Below, one piece after another: positions 14,101-29,100 of a DNA stretch of 64,000 nt (position 1 is the stretch's first letter; each line of letters opens with the position of its first letter). The notes beneath the pieces were generated by a model, which worked only from the letters and a program-made list of their open reading frames with translations, searched no databases and was not told the DNA's origin. The translations under genes were made by a program, and so were the position numbers. The stretch lies in NCBI RefSeq assembly GCF_032854445.1, contig NC_088303.1, positions 4,471,501 through 4,535,500 on the forward strand, written 5' to 3'. Source of the DNA: Liolophura sinensis. Its lineage: Eukaryota; Mollusca; Polyplacophora; Chitonida; Chitonidae.

Positions 14101-17100
14101 CTATGTGTGACTCACCAATGTGTACCAGGGGCCAACAACACATGTAAAACTGTCGAATTTTGCAGCAAGGGCCATGGACAAAGTCGATACCCTTTTCACA
14201 TTCTACAGGAAAGGTTTTTTCTTCAGTTCGCCATTTCTCTTTTCCGCCTACTTTTAAAGCTATACAAAAAGGCAAAATAGTGTCTCGTATATACCTGGAA
14301 GCAGAGCGGGCGCCCACATGGTCAACTCTTTGATATGGTGAAGATACACAAAGGGATAGTACTGATTAAAATGCCAATTGTAAGAAAACCCAAAACACAC
14401 ATTAGGCATTTTACCCGAGATCATATGGGGTATTCACCACAAAACAGAACCAAAAGCAAGTACTTTTATTTGTTCTTTACTTCTTGTAAGGGCCGTCAAC
14501 GCCAGTTTGGCCATGAAATTTGCCACAGATATACCCGAAGACGTGCATTCTTCTTACGCCATTCATAGATCCGCTAACTTAGGTAAGTCTGGTATAAAAT
14601 ACTTTCTTGGCTGAATTGGCTGCAGTGATTAAGTGAATAAGCAGTTAATGAGACGTAAGACTTAGCAATTTTCTTACCAAGTATAGATTAATTTTACAGT
14701 ATAACGTTTTGAAACTGTCGTGTGTGCTGTGAATCTCGAAATATATGTAAATGCAAATTTCATGAATTTTACTTAATTTTAAACAGCCTAATCTTTTTAC
14801 AGGAAAAAAATTTTCAGTAGGGTAAAGGTGAAGGTCGCACTTTGAGTTAATAAACCAAGGTATCATCTTATTTCAGAGAAATACAGTTTGGCTTCGGCTA
14901 TGGAACTTTCTGTTGTGGGATCACGTGACTCCATACTTCCCAGAGGGGCCTCTTTCAGATCTGTCGCAAGTTTGCTTGACTACAATTTTGAATTTTTTGA
15001 CGTAAGGAATATTTGCTTTATTTCATTTTTAAAAAAATGATTCTGAACCAGTTCTTGTTGACTGTTAGTTATTTCTGTTGTTCGTTGATCTTTGACTAAA
15101 ACATTATTAAATGTTTCACACAAAGCAGGGTATGCTTTATGATCGGTCTAAAACGTATCATATAACTTTTATTCAGATGGGAGTGGAAACAAGAGGTATT
15201 CAGGCCATCTTGGACAAGATGATTGGACCAAATGGCCTCATCACGGAAGGGAAATCTATCTTCGACGTTATTCGCCCCAAGAGGAGTGCCTTCTCTTCAT
15301 CAGAGATTCTTGAAAACATCTCACGCAAGGTTTGATTGTCATTTAGTTGTTTTCCTCGCACATATCTGTCTGCCTCTGTGGTAGTTTTAGCAAGCACTTA
15401 CGGGCTATAATTATTTTGACTGATTGACTGGTTGATTGCTGCTCAACGCTATACTCAAAACTTTTTCACTTACGGGACTATGCTCACTGATCATCCGGCT
15501 AAGAGAATGGGTAATTTTAGTTGTCTGTTTCTTTTAACTTGTAGCCTGTTTTCAGTTACCTGTAAAATCAATCATACACGATACCAAAATTCTGTCTTTC
15601 ATCAGTGAGACGTAACAAGACAAGTTATAATCATTGATATGTTAGGCGTCCATATTATTGCAAAGAAAATGTAGTTAGAATACTTTTTTGGAAATTCTTA
15701 ATGTTAAATTCCACCAGTTTGCTTTCGATGCCAAAATCTCATTGCATCGGCTGGCATCATAATTATTAAATCTCAATTTTGTTTTCGGACATTGTATTAA
15801 AGTGATAGTGAGAAGTTATTATATATTTTACGATGCCACCTCATTGGGCAGTGGACAACCGGCGAGATCGATGAACGCTCCTCATGTCGTTATAAATGTA
15901 GTAGACTGTTGAAAGGAAAGCTTTTGAAAGTTAGTGAAAACAGAATGCTACGATTTTATCTTTTAAAAAAACTTTTATATATATAAAAAACTTAAAATTC
16001 ATTATTTAATTCATCAACAGCTTCGCATGGTTGAGCGAGAGTTGGAGGAGACGGGACTCGATGTGTTTGTCAACTACGCAGGCAATGAGTTGGGTTTCTA
16101 TTCATTGGATTCCATGACAATTAAGGATCTTATTGAAGGAGGTATGATAAGTGACGCATTGCCAATTTCTCATCTTGACTACCAGTATACTTTGATGAGT
16201 ATGTTCATGGCCCATACACTCATTTAGGATTCCTAGAGATAATATTATGTCCTTGTACCATGTTTGTCCTTTTGCCACTGTGATCAGAATTTAGACACAA
16301 ATTCTGCTTTGTCCCTGTACTACTGTAATCAGAACTTGGACAAATATGAGTTCGGTTATGTCCCTGTACCACTGTAACTAGAATTTGGGCAAATGTGAGT
16401 TCTGTTTTGCCCCTGTACCACTATAATCAGAACTTGGACAAATATGAGTTATGTTCTGTCCCTGTACTACTGTGATCAGAACTTGGACAAACATGAGTTA
16501 TGTTTGTCCCTGTACCAGCGTGAGCCTGACGGACAAATATGAGCTCTGTCTTGTCCCTTTGCCATTGTAATCAGAACTTGGACAAATATGAGTTATGTTT
16601 TGTCCCTGTAACACTGTAATCACAACTTGGACAAATATAAGTTGTGTTTTCTCCCTGTGCCATTATAATCAGAACTTGGACAAATATGACCTCTGTTTTG
16701 TCCCTGTACTACTGTAACCAGAACTTGGACAAATATGCGTTCTGTTTTGTCCCTATGCTACTGTAATGAGAGCTTGGACAAATATGAGTTATGTTTTGTT
16801 CCTGTACCATTACATTCACAGCTTGGACAAATATGAGTTCTGTTTTGTCCCTGTTCCACTCTAACCAGAACTTGGACAAATATGAGTTTTGTTTTGTCCC
16901 TTTTCTACTGTGATCAGAAGTTGGACAAATATGAGTTATGTTTTGTCCCTGTACCATTGTAATCAGAATTAGGGAAAGTGTGAGTTCTGTTTTGTCCCTG
17001 TACTACTGTAATGAGAACTTGGACAAACATGAATTATATTGTGTCCTTGTTCCACTGTGAATACTCGTACAAAAACTACTCAAGACAGGGGTCATAAAAT

Positions 17101-20100
17101 AATAATGTTTAATTCGCAGGTAACATTTTCACGTCCATGTCTGAAGAGTCTCTGAGGACTGGGTATGAGATTGACGTAAAAATTTGTCAGCCCTTGGGTG
17201 AAATCAAAACCATTATCGCGACCGAAGCTGGCTTGCCTCTGACGGTACATTCGCACGTGGCCATGATGACCGCCGTGACTGGCACGTGGAAGGCCGAGGT
17301 TCAACCGTCACTGTTCGAGGCCTTCCGGCGCGGTACAAAACCCACAGGACTCAAGGCTGAGATGGACATCAAACCTAGGCAAGTCAATAAACTAGGCAGT
17401 TTTCATAAACGTGAAGCAGAAATGGTTCCAGCCCAGACGAAAAAGTCTCAAAAGATTGTTTATTTATTTGCCTGGTGTTGTACGCTTTACGAAAGAATAT
17501 TTCACTTATACGACGGAAGTCAGTAGACTGGTGGGAAGAAAAAGGGCAGAGCCCCGGGGGAACCCACGAGCATCCATAGGGTACTTATAGACCTTTCCAC
17601 GTTCGACAGGAGAGGGATCCAGTATGAGATGAACTTGAACTGACAACAGCCGAGTCTTAAATGACGAATGAATGTGGAACTTTTTAATGCTTTCAGTAAC
17701 ATAGCGAAACTGATTCAACAAATTCATGCCTTCCCACTAATAACAGTTTTGTTATTGTTATTCTATTTAATTCACCCGGATATTTGTGTTTGACGCCTTG
17801 AATAGTGATTTGGACAGTAAATAAGGTTGAAAGATCACAGGGAGCCTTTTCTCGTTCACAGACTTTGTAGCGGGTGTTTAGTTTTAGGTGAGGTCATTTG
17901 TATAAATCAGTCAATTGATCATCCTTTTTACTCCTTCTGGTAGCTGTGCAGCCGATATCGTCATGGCAATGGGCGTGGACACTGCTTTCTACAAGACGTC
18001 TGCCATGTTGACGAACCGTGCCTTCGTCCATAATATCCAGCTGACAGGAACGGTGGAGGCTGATTTCAAGATGGGCAAATGGTTCACCAGCTTTGAAACA
18101 CCTACTGAAGTATATATAGATATATAGATATATATATATATATGCATGTATGCTTGGGGTTTAACGTTGTGCTTAACAATTTGTCAGTCATGTGGCGACG
18201 AGAAGTCTTACGTGTGCATACATTTAATGTGTCTTCTTGTGGTAGGTTTATGCCGTCAAATTGCTGCCACCGCTGATGTGTTATAGGGGTGACATCACAC
18301 ATGACACCCCACCAGTCACATTATACTGACGCCGGACCAACGTCAGCATGTTTCCTTGCTCTAACCTCTCAGTGCTGAGCGTCAAGCGAAGCAAAAACCA
18401 GTGCCATTTTAAAAGGCTTTGTTATCGCCCGACAAGGTCTACAGAAGTAGGCAGTATTTCCTGTTATACCAAGCCCTATAATGCTAACCATTATAGATGA
18501 TTTGCATAATAATTTGCAATTGCATATTGGATATCTAAGAAATGAAATTTATGGTTTGGCCTTTTGTGAATTGGACCATGACATCCTCTTGTTGGTGATC
18601 CAACATGCTACGAGTACAAGTCATCGATAAAGCACTTTTGAAAGAGACGCTAATGTTAATCTCCGAAGTAAATTTACTGACCAAAATAGACTGAACAAGG
18701 AAATGCACCAACCTTTTTATATTTCAGGAGAAAAAGTTTGGTGGGCTCAGAAGTAGGCCCACGACTTACTTCTCCAAGACGAATGATCACACCTTAACAG
18801 AGGCTATGGAGGTGGTTGTCCCCGAAGGAGGAACCATTTACCCTGTAAGGCGTCCGTGATAGACATGGTCTATGCGGCCATGGTAACTTAGGTTAAAGCT
18901 CTGCTGTGCGCGCATGATGTGTATATAAAGTCTACAGCATAGAAAATAAAACACGCGACGACACCGTGATAGTACGGCCTGTTGTAATTTTAACTCAGAT
19001 TGGGTTTTATTCTATATCTTCAGTTAAATGTTTATACACACAATAATTTACGAAGTAAAGGAATGTAAAGTACCTAGCCTGAGGACCGAGCCCGAAAATA
19101 ATCAATTGACAATAGACTGACAGATATATGTTCAAACTCAGTGTAAAGCCATAGCACAGTTCTCAGTGCTGAACACTCGCCAACAACTCTATAGTCACAT
19201 TTAAAAAGGCCCAAAAGTCATATAGCTCAGTCCGTCAGAAGCTGACCCTACAGGTGCAGGCTCGTGTTCCGCTCTTATTGGTTTAGACCCGACTTCAGAT
19301 CAGGAGATCTGCCAGGTACCTAGCGGGGTGCGGTTCTTATCATCGGGCTCTGTAGAGATTCTTCCACTCACAAACACGCCTGCCATATTTTTTAGAAATT
19401 AAGTACTCTTCCATGAAACACCAATTTAATAGCATACTAATAAAACATTTTTATTTCTTATAGTTTTTTTTTGCTCAGACATAAAAACAATTGAAAGATT
19501 TAAGCATCATACACATGTAATAGCTGGATTCATTTTGGTTAAAGATGGCAAGACTATGTTTTAGATGATGCTCATGCAGTAGGTCACTCGGAAATCCATG
19601 AGGAGAAAAGCTTATTGCATGGTTCATTGCACTAATAAATCTATATCACGAATACCTCAAGATAACAACATTTAATTGTGCACATAATATCTGCTTTCAG
19701 GCGAACATAGAGCCTTTCAGCGAGAGAAACTTTGGCACTGTGTTTGCTGTGCGAATCCTTAAGGCCATAGACCCTCCGGTTCCAGGTGAAGTAATTTTCC
19801 CCATGAATGGAAAGCAGTCTTTCATTCTGTTCGCTAAACCCGATGAGAACCCGGCCGAGAGGCTAAATATCAACTTCCAAGTGGTCAGTTCAGGTGAAGC
19901 AGAAGAAGAGGCAGTGGAGGAAGTAGAGGAAGAGGAGAGAGGCGTTATGGGTAGCATCCTTGACACTTTCTGGTGGGGCGAGGATTCGGAAGATTCTACT
20001 AACTGGGATGAGGACTTCGATCTTCGCGAAAAAGACTTGTCTATCACTGCCATCGCTGAACAGACGGGCGCGCCTATCGTGGAGGGCGGCAAGAAGAATG

Positions 20101-23100
20101 CTCTGGCACTCACTATCGAAGGACAGGGGACATCACCTCCCAAAGAACTAAGAGTCCAATGTATTTGCCAACGCACAGAGGATAAAAAGAGAAATATCGT
20201 TAATTTCAAGGCAACGTCTACTTGGACGGGTCGCAGGAAAACTGTGAGTGTGACTAATACCATTTGATACTATTGAGATTTTTGGTTGATTATGCGAAAC
20301 TGCTTCCAAAATGTAAGAAATCGAAGAAATGAAACAAAGAAATAGCCTTTCCGTTATAAGCATTTTGAAATGGACTTAGATAAAGTAAAAATATTCCTTT
20401 TGTTTCAAATGTATATCTATTTTTATCTGCAGACTGATGTAGCCTTTGCGCTGAATTTCCACCGCGGCGAGACAACAGTCCGCGATTTGATGAGTCCTGA
20501 ATACCAGCATATGGTCAAGGAGCACATTAAGGCGGCTTCCATAATAGACCCCGTCACAGAAGAAACTATTAGTCGGTCTAACGCCTGGTGGGTGAAAGAT
20601 TGGCAGAGGATTATGACAGAAATCCGAAGATCTGGAGAGCCGACAAGTATTATCACCGAGGAGGTTGTCTCCCCTACGCTCGATTCAGCTGAAAGAACCA
20701 TATACGAAAGAGTAGAACAGATAATCGCTAAACAAGAAACCATCGCTCGGCGTCTGGCAGACCCGAGTATGCAGACAATGAACGCCGAAAGTGGAGAGAG
20801 AATCGCAGAGAGACTGATAGAGATTGTACAGCAGGCACGGGAAGTGCGACGAGAAGCGGAAAGAATCTTGGCTTCGATCAGGGAGCGAGCTGTTGGTCGT
20901 GCTCGCAACAAAAACATATTCATCATCTCCCTGAAGGTACATCGAGCCATCCGCCACCATAAGGAGCTCCTAGAAAGAGTTGTGACCATAGTGAAAACCG
21001 TGACAATCCGACCAAGTCGCCGAGAACGCATCGAGAGGATTGTCAATGAGGAGCTGGAAGGCATCGAACGATTGTTCGACGATCGTCGACGCATCGTGGA
21101 TGAGCTAAGTATACCTGAAGAAGAGCTCGTGGCACCAGATGTGGAGATCAACCCAGAAATGGCACCGTCTTTAACCGAGATAAGCGAGGTGATGGATAAA
21201 CAAGTTGAGATAGCCAAAGAAGTGCAGAAGGTGAAGAATGCGTTGAAAGAAGGCGCCGAGCGCTCGTCTGTTATTCCCCAGGTAAAGCAGATTCTCGAAC
21301 ACTGTCAGGAGACTGTGGAAACAATTGAAGGTGTCACCCGAGAGCTCCGTGGCATAGAAGAAGCGTTTGAGACATTCCTTACGCCCCACATGCACGTCTT
21401 TAAGTGTCTCATTCAAGAGGATCAGCTTATGTTCCACATTAAAGAAATTGTTGAAAGCATTAAGTATGACCCTGAAAGCCCAGTCGAAGAGGTCATTGCC
21501 ATTGGTGAATATTGCGAAGAGCACACCGTCAAATTGGATGCACTTCTTGGAAGAGAACTTGCAGCATATGATGTAGTGGTAGCTCAGACGGCTATGAGGG
21601 CATCCTGCGTTGAGAGCGTCTCTGAATTGCCTGTGTATATGACAGCTTACATGAACCTTACCTACATGACTGAGGGAAGGAGACCATGGGCAATGCAAAT
21701 TAAGGTAATACCTTATTGATCTGCACAACTGTACGACTCTGATTTTGCAGTTTTACATTTTTAAACGTCTCTACTCAGAATCTGAATTTTTGCTTCTGAT
21801 TATTTGTTTTCAGATTTATATTTTTATTCTAAAAAAAAGGATATTTTCAGTCTATGTGAGGTTAAGTAAAACTTCAGATTTAGCGTTTAGCTGCATTGGT
21901 TTCGTCTTTCAGATCTGGGGAGACAAAACTTTAGAGCAGCTCATCTATGAAACCAGACAAGCATCAGAACGGACGAGGGATCCAGAGGTCAGCCGAATTT
22001 TGGAATTAGGAGAGGAGGCCATAACGGAGGGGACCATGCGCAAAATCCGCAAAGATATTAACACCCTGCGCAAGATTAAAGTCGAGATTGCCTATTCTCC
22101 TGTAAGATGCTCTATTTGCTTCACATTTCTGTCGTTGTGAAACCCTACTGTCCACCTAAATAGTGATTAACCAAATACATGTGGGGCGGATTAGGTAAGG
22201 TGGTAGTCTCTTGGCAAACATAAATACGATATGGAAACGCCCCTTCAGTATTTAGGGCGTTAAGCCATAATCATTCATTCCAATCTCTAGGACACACAAT
22301 GTGCCGGATCAAACCTGACCATGGGCAGCAAATTTGTAGATTGCCCGCCGTCGAAAAGATGTCAAGGACGCTTGTCTGGCCGTTTGGGCAGTCTAATATT
22401 CTTTGAAGACCATTTGTTATTATTTGAGAATAGCCCAAATAATTACCTTTCACAAAATATCAGCCTCGTCTCTAAAAGTGTTATGTTCATAATGAGTGAT
22501 GAATTGTACACAGTTTCGATCAGAGCTTATATTTACTGAAAGGCAGTAATGTGAGCTTTTCTCGGCAATTGCAGAAAATTTGATTTATTCAAGAATTTGC
22601 ACCAAATCGCTGTCATAGTCGCTTTGATCCATCTTGGTTACCATTTCTGAATAGACTGTTTCTAACTCATCTGTCTTTTGTTTTTGTTTTTTTTTTTTTT
22701 GTTCACTTTTTTGTTCGTTTGTACCCTTCCTGTCTTGATGTCACGTCTTTTGTTTACTTTTTGTTTGTTTGTTTGTTTTGTTTTGGTTTTTTGAGGTGCG
22801 GAGGGTCAAAATTTGATTTTTCATTACTAACGTATCGCTGATTCAGTAATAATAATGAGCGCAGGTTAGAGCTACATGGATTCTTTTACGAACCGGGGGC
22901 CTCCGCTGCTCAGTTGGTTAGCACGCTATCTCAGCGTAATGACCCATTTCAAGTCCAGCTCATGCTGCCTTCCTCTCCGGCCGTACGTGGGAAGGTCTCT
23001 CAGCAACCTGCGGATGGTCGTGGATTTTCCCCGCGCTCTGTCCGGTTTCCTCCCACCATAATGCTGACCGCCGTAGTATAAGTGAAATATTCTTGAGTAC

Positions 23101-26100
23101 GGCGTAAAACACCAATCAAGTAAATAAATAAATCTTTTACAAACCACAAACAGAAGTCAAAGTGTAAGACAGTGGATTGGCATTTCTAAGGGAAATGGAG
23201 AGGTTGCACTTGCATGCAACTTTTCATGTCGTCTTATGATTTTTTCAGGAACTCCTTGAAATACAAGGAACCCAGAGAACATTTGAATGGATAGAGACTT
23301 ACATCAAGGCTATGGGATTGTGGCACTTGTCCTATGGAGTAGTCAATGTCACATCTCCACCTGGCGTTGCAAAAGTAGACCTTCAGTTCAGCCGGAGCGG
23401 AGAGACGGTAGGCTCGAGCTTTGCTTACTACTTGTGATACAAGTGCCATAGCCTAACAGCTCGGGGGTCAGGCACAACGCAGGCGGTGTATTTGGATAAC
23501 TAAACATTGACAAACTCTAATCCTATTCGGACACGAAGGTCTCAAGCGAGGAAATCCCCCCCCCTCCCCCGAAGCACAATCAAACAGGGTGCTGTCAGAT
23601 TTTTGCGATCTAAGCTGTGACGTAGCCTTTACCCATTCACTCCATGAGGTCACATGGTAACACAAAACTACTGCAGAAGACATTATCTTGAGATCATTTA
23701 CAATGATTTGGTTACGTGTAGCCGAAGGGCCATATCACAAATTGTTGTGAGACAGGTCTGTATCATTTACGGATAACCACAGCCCTAAACTCAGTTGATT
23801 TACAAGCCGTGTAATATTCAAATACAGTATCACAAATTATGCTACCTAGTAGCATTCCGTCTCGGTCCAAACCACATTCATCTCCCCAAATACATTTTTT
23901 GTCGTTCATTTCAGCGTTCAGTCAGCAGTTTCTAATTAACAAATATCAGCGTCAGTGCAAAATTCATTAGGGGTGCCGAAGGTTTATGGGAATGAGAAGA
24001 CGGCATCTCACTGAACAGTTCTTAAAATTAATTAAATCTTATGCTATAATCTTTTTCTCTGAATTTATTAGAACTGGAGAATTTAAATTTTGTTCCTTCT
24101 TCTTTCTTGCATACAAGAGATGCTTTTTTTCTGTTTTCTTTTATAAAATACAGTAAACTTATTAAATCGCCTTGTTTATGCCGAGGTGCATTCTCTGATC
24201 AGCTAGATCAGCACTGCTTTCATCTTAGAATCCACCGCTCCAAAATTAAAGCAGCGAAAATCAAATTCCTAGATCGGTTTCAGTGGTGCTTGGATTTATT
24301 TCAATTTGTTTCAGAATTTAGCATGAATCTAGTTGTACAACAGTCCTATTGTAATTTTGTAAACATTTATTAAAAGGGTGAAAATAACCAGCACATCCAG
24401 GAATACCCCGGTCGTACATCTTCAGCTAGGCTATTTAAACTGGGTCGCTTGAGTTCCTTGTAAATGATATAGTAAGCCTCAGTTCAAGCAGCAGAAGAAA
24501 TAATCTTCCTGTATGTCCAATTTCCGAGAAAACTATATTTGTCACTTGGGCCTTCATCGCCAAAGTCCATAACTTTTATCTGCCATAGGCTACTGCTTAG
24601 ACTATTATGCGGAAAATACCTGCGACATGAGAGGGCTAGAGTAAGCGTGACGTCATCTTGTTTTTTCTCTAATGGAGGTGTGCCGAAGCTGTGACAAGGC
24701 GAAGTTTCACTAAAGTTTTACTGGGTTGAAAAAAAATTGAAAACATTTAATGGCGGCTTAAGAAACTTTGAGTGACCGTCTTTCAATGGACATAAACATT
24801 AGTCAGGTTCTGTCTTTCACTTTAAACGGTAATGCCGTGGTGGCCTAACGATAGCGCCATGATAGTCTAAACGGTAAGTTGATGGCCTAGAAACGGTAAT
24901 GTCTTGAGGGTCTATAAACGATAATATCTTGATCCATATCATGACGACTTCTCGAGGTCTCAAGAATGCTTCTTTTAGAATCATATCGTAACGAAAATCG
25001 TAGCGTGGATTAAACTGGCATTATACTACAAATCAAATAAAGAAACAAGTGAACGCCCTTATACTGATATTACAGGTTAGCAGCGCAATCATCACACCAC
25101 GGATGACCAGTAAATTCTGGGACTTGCGCGCTTCCCCTTATCTCCCCGCTGGAGTGTCGGTGATGGAACGAGAGCGCGGCATCTTCGGTATTATGGGCCC
25201 ACGTCTTCGTACAGAGCCAGGTCGGTACCCTTGTGTGTTTCTACAAGCCTATCTGAAGCCATACATGAACCGTGATTTTGATATAAATAATGCTTGACGA
25301 TTTCCTTTTCATGCTCAAGAAAACTATATGGCTAGCGGGATGGCGTCTTGGAATGCTAATCAGAAACTAAATGTCCAGGACTTATACCGCCACCGTATGT
25401 AAAGGTCAGGCCGACGCTTGGATTACTAAATGAACAGTATCCACGGGTTTAATTTGCAAACTAGACTGAAAACTTAAAATCCATTATAAGAACACTAGAT
25501 TCGGTCATTTATATGTGTTAGCCAATACGTTGTTCATTCGCATGTCAGTAGCGTCTTCTTGATTTCAGTAATTGATATAATATAGCTCCAAATAAGGTTT
25601 GTGGGCTGTGTCGGTATGAAACACTCTCTAATCTTCGATTGTCTCGCTTCATTTCTAGGCGCATGTTACTACAGATCTGAGAATGTGGAAACCTTTGACG
25701 GAAGAATTTACCGGTTACCCGAGGCACGGGAGTGTGAGAAGGTTCTAGCCATGGATTGCTCTCCAGAGAAAAGCTTCGCAGTATTGCTTAGGGAAAAAGG
25801 CCCAGAAAAGGTATTTCAATCATGAGATAACTTAAATCGGTTTACAATTCATATCTGATCTGCCGAAGGAAAGGCAGAATTTTTTGCTGCACAAATAGAA
25901 AAAACTGCATACCGTAGTTTGATTATGACAGTGTGAAATGTACATTGCAGAATACTTACACTAGTTAGGCTTCACTTTCCAACTTCCGACTTATTATTTG
26001 TCAAAAAAAAAATGAGTGAAACAAGCATCCAGTATTGAAGCAATATTGTAATTACTGACTTGGACCAATACGGGTAAATTGAGGGAATGGTTTCTTTAGT

Positions 26101-29100
26101 GTGCATTAAAGGTATGTGGCATGCACCTTGACTCGGTATTTGATCTCCTTATCTCGTGGGCTCAAGAAGTACTCTCATGTGGTCATATTTGATAGGGAAC
26201 AAATATTTATATAAAAAATATATCGAGCACGCTGATTTTTATGAAAGGACCAACCTAAGACTTTCCTAAATGAATGGCCAAATTGCGGGACTATAACTCT
26301 TCGCTGCATTAAACACAAAGTGTGGAACTGGGCAGCCTGACATGTTTTGTATACGTACTTGTTGCGCAGGTGATCAGAGTGATTGTAGAGAAGCAAGAGA
26401 TTGAGATTATTCACAGATCCACCGTACCAGAACTGAAGATCAACGGAGCTGTGAGACGACTGGAGGAGGAAGAGCCGCTGATTATCCGAGGAGAGGGAGA
26501 ATACGCAAGGTACGAGTCACTGATCGCTGTTATGTGAAATGTTAAATCCACCTGGTGTGCAAACTCATTTAATGACAGAGAAACACTTAACGAATGTAGT
26601 TAACTTGTCACCACATCCAAAACTGCTAACCAAAACTGCATATTCTTGACTTGTGAAAATCAGCGGAATAGTAGTGGAATGCTAAATGAATGCTATACGT
26701 TTAATTGTGGCGAGTTTGTGGCCAATAACTGTTATTCTACGTGTGAATATGTATTGAGGAATGGCCTATACCACTGACTTCTGTCGTATTAGGGGAAGAT
26801 GCAGTCTTCAGTTATTTATTTATTTGATTGGTGTTCTGTGGCATAAAATGTTAAACAACAATGAAATTAATATATAATAAATATTTAGGGATTGCAAATA
26901 TATGCTCTCCTAGAATTGGCGTTTCAAGTTAGCTACTTAACTGAATCAGCCTTACATTCAACAGTTACCAAAACAGATCATTGCAAAATGATGGAAGATC
27001 TTGTCTTTCCTCAGTCCCCATTTAAAGTATCCGAAGATAGTGCAAATTTTAAAACCCTCATTTTAATTTCCAAACTTCTTGTATGTTGTTTATACACGCA
27101 TGACAGTATCGTCCTGCCTGTTTTATCGTCTCAAACAGCCGGCCAATTGTACTGCGCATTGAGCGAACTGAGAAGGAAACTGTGATTCGCGCAGCTCGCC
27201 GAGGAATCGCCGTACGCCTGATGCCAGAGGCCGTTCGGATTGAGGTATGTTAGAACAGCGAACATTGTGGAAAGTTCGTCACTATCTTGCCAAAGATCGT
27301 TGGTTTTCCCCGGTACAATGTCTGTGATAGTTGCCTGAAGTTGGAATTGTTTATGGTCAGTGGTTTTGTTTATTTCTTATTGAGCCATGTCTAGCCTTGT
27401 GAGCCTGTCTGAAGTCAGTTATATTTATTGTCAATGGTCTTGTGTAATTCAGCTTGAGCGATGCCAGTGGTACTGCCTGAAGTTAGAATTGCTTGTTGTC
27501 AGTCGTATTGTTTTCTACGGTATTGTTTAATTCTTATTGACCAATACCAGTGGTACAGCTAAAACTTAGTGAACAATTCTTCAGGAGTAAGGCAATGAAC
27601 ACCGTACACCATTGAGCCATTAAAATGACCAAGCTAATGCCCTCATTGTACATTGTCAATGGACATTGCCAGTGTCGAAATTGACCAACACAAATTCTCT
27701 GCTTCTCCTCACCTAGGGCCACCCCGTTAACCGAAGGGAATGCAGTTACATGGAATTACCGTGTTTTACGTTTGCATTTTCAGGCCTCGCCGTTCTTCAG
27801 GTCTAAAATCTGCGGTATGTGTGGTAACTTTGACGGTCAGTGGAGACGAGAATTCGAAGATCCTGCTCGCAGAGTTCATGCCATGCCCGAATCGTTTGGA
27901 GTGAGCTACCTTGTACCCCATGAAACATGTGCCAGGGAAGAACTAGAAAGTAGATACCCGCCTAATTTCATTTCCCGCCCTGAAGGTATGAAGTATTGAT
28001 GTTTAATCACTACCACTTTGCTGTCGAGCTCCGGGTGCTCCAGGTATCGCTAGACGTGTGCTGTTTTGGTAGCCTGGTTGATGACATTTTCCATACGTCT
28101 TTAGTGGTAGACATTTTCGTGTCCTTAATTCTTTACTTTACTAATGTAAAACAAATTGTACATTAATTCCACGATTAATGAGAAACTGGGCGTACCCAAG
28201 CTGTCTTCATGTCTTGATCTGACCAATCAAATGCAGGATCCTTCGACTCAAATTAGAAAATTATGAAATATATGATGTCGCCCCTTAGAAGGACTCACAT
28301 GGGGAAATAAGATCGAAGTCGCAATTTCGAAGCCAATAGGATCGATTCTATATTTGGACGATTATTGCTGGTTAAATCTGCACAGTATAGGCTTGATGTG
28401 GTCAGTAGCTGGTGGCGCCTTTGTCTGATCCCTCAGTGTATTCTGAGGTGGACTGGAGACGAACTGCTGAGGCCAAATGATTGATATGTTCTTTCATTTT
28501 TTTGTCATTGGCTTTATATGACTGGTATGTTATCAGGTGCTAAGGGAGGTGTAATGACATTTTTTTGCCGATGTATTCTTTGAAAAAATACCCTGAATAC
28601 TGTATAAGACATCAGACAAAGGATCACCCGTCAAACAAAAAGTCATAGTCTTGTTTTCCTTAGCTTATCTCTTCCCGCATATGATGCAGCACTCAACTTG
28701 TTTCATCAACTTTATCTGACTCCTTTAGGTTGGGTGTTTGATAATAATATATCCATCTATACACCAGTGCATCAAAATTTGCAGAAGCATGTTTTCCTCC
28801 ATCCATAATCGTTAAATATAATTAAGACGTGCAGCATAGAGAGATAAAACAGAGCAGCGACGATAGTGTGATAGCTGGTAAGCGGTAAAATGTAAATTTA
28901 TTTGTTAGGGTTTAATTCTAACTGTTCATGTAAATGCATTAACACTGATTCAAAAATTGTCATGGTATTCAGATTGAGAGATAACCAAAATGTATAAGGA
29001 TATCACACTGAATCCATCTGTATATTGCTGTCGAGCCCCGTGAAAAACTCACTTTAATGTGAGTTTTGTTTTTTTTTGTCAGGTTTTTTTTTGCATTGTC

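Larger units (their letters stand above)
25659..27985 (+). other. Vitellogenin von Willebrand factor D domain (exons 26-29)
   Basis: Four exons encode about residues 1863-2065. They run from GACYYRSENVETFDGRIY through FAVLLREKGPEK, VIRVIVEKQEIEIIHR and SKICGMCGNFDGQ to VPHETCAREE. The N-terminal F-DG motif and the CGxCGN signature with a following acidic residue are those of type D domains. In the family this module is cysteine-bonded and helps fold and assemble the yolk protein. Exon 30 adds a short Cys-rich tail (PLRRCPIGCEPEG). Confidence 0.92.

Noticed and set aside
20423-21217. 264-codon ORF on the minus strand
   Set aside because: It is antisense to vitellogenin exon 22, which is in phase with its neighbours. 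The Ser-rich composition is what the complement of E/R-rich coding sequence gives.
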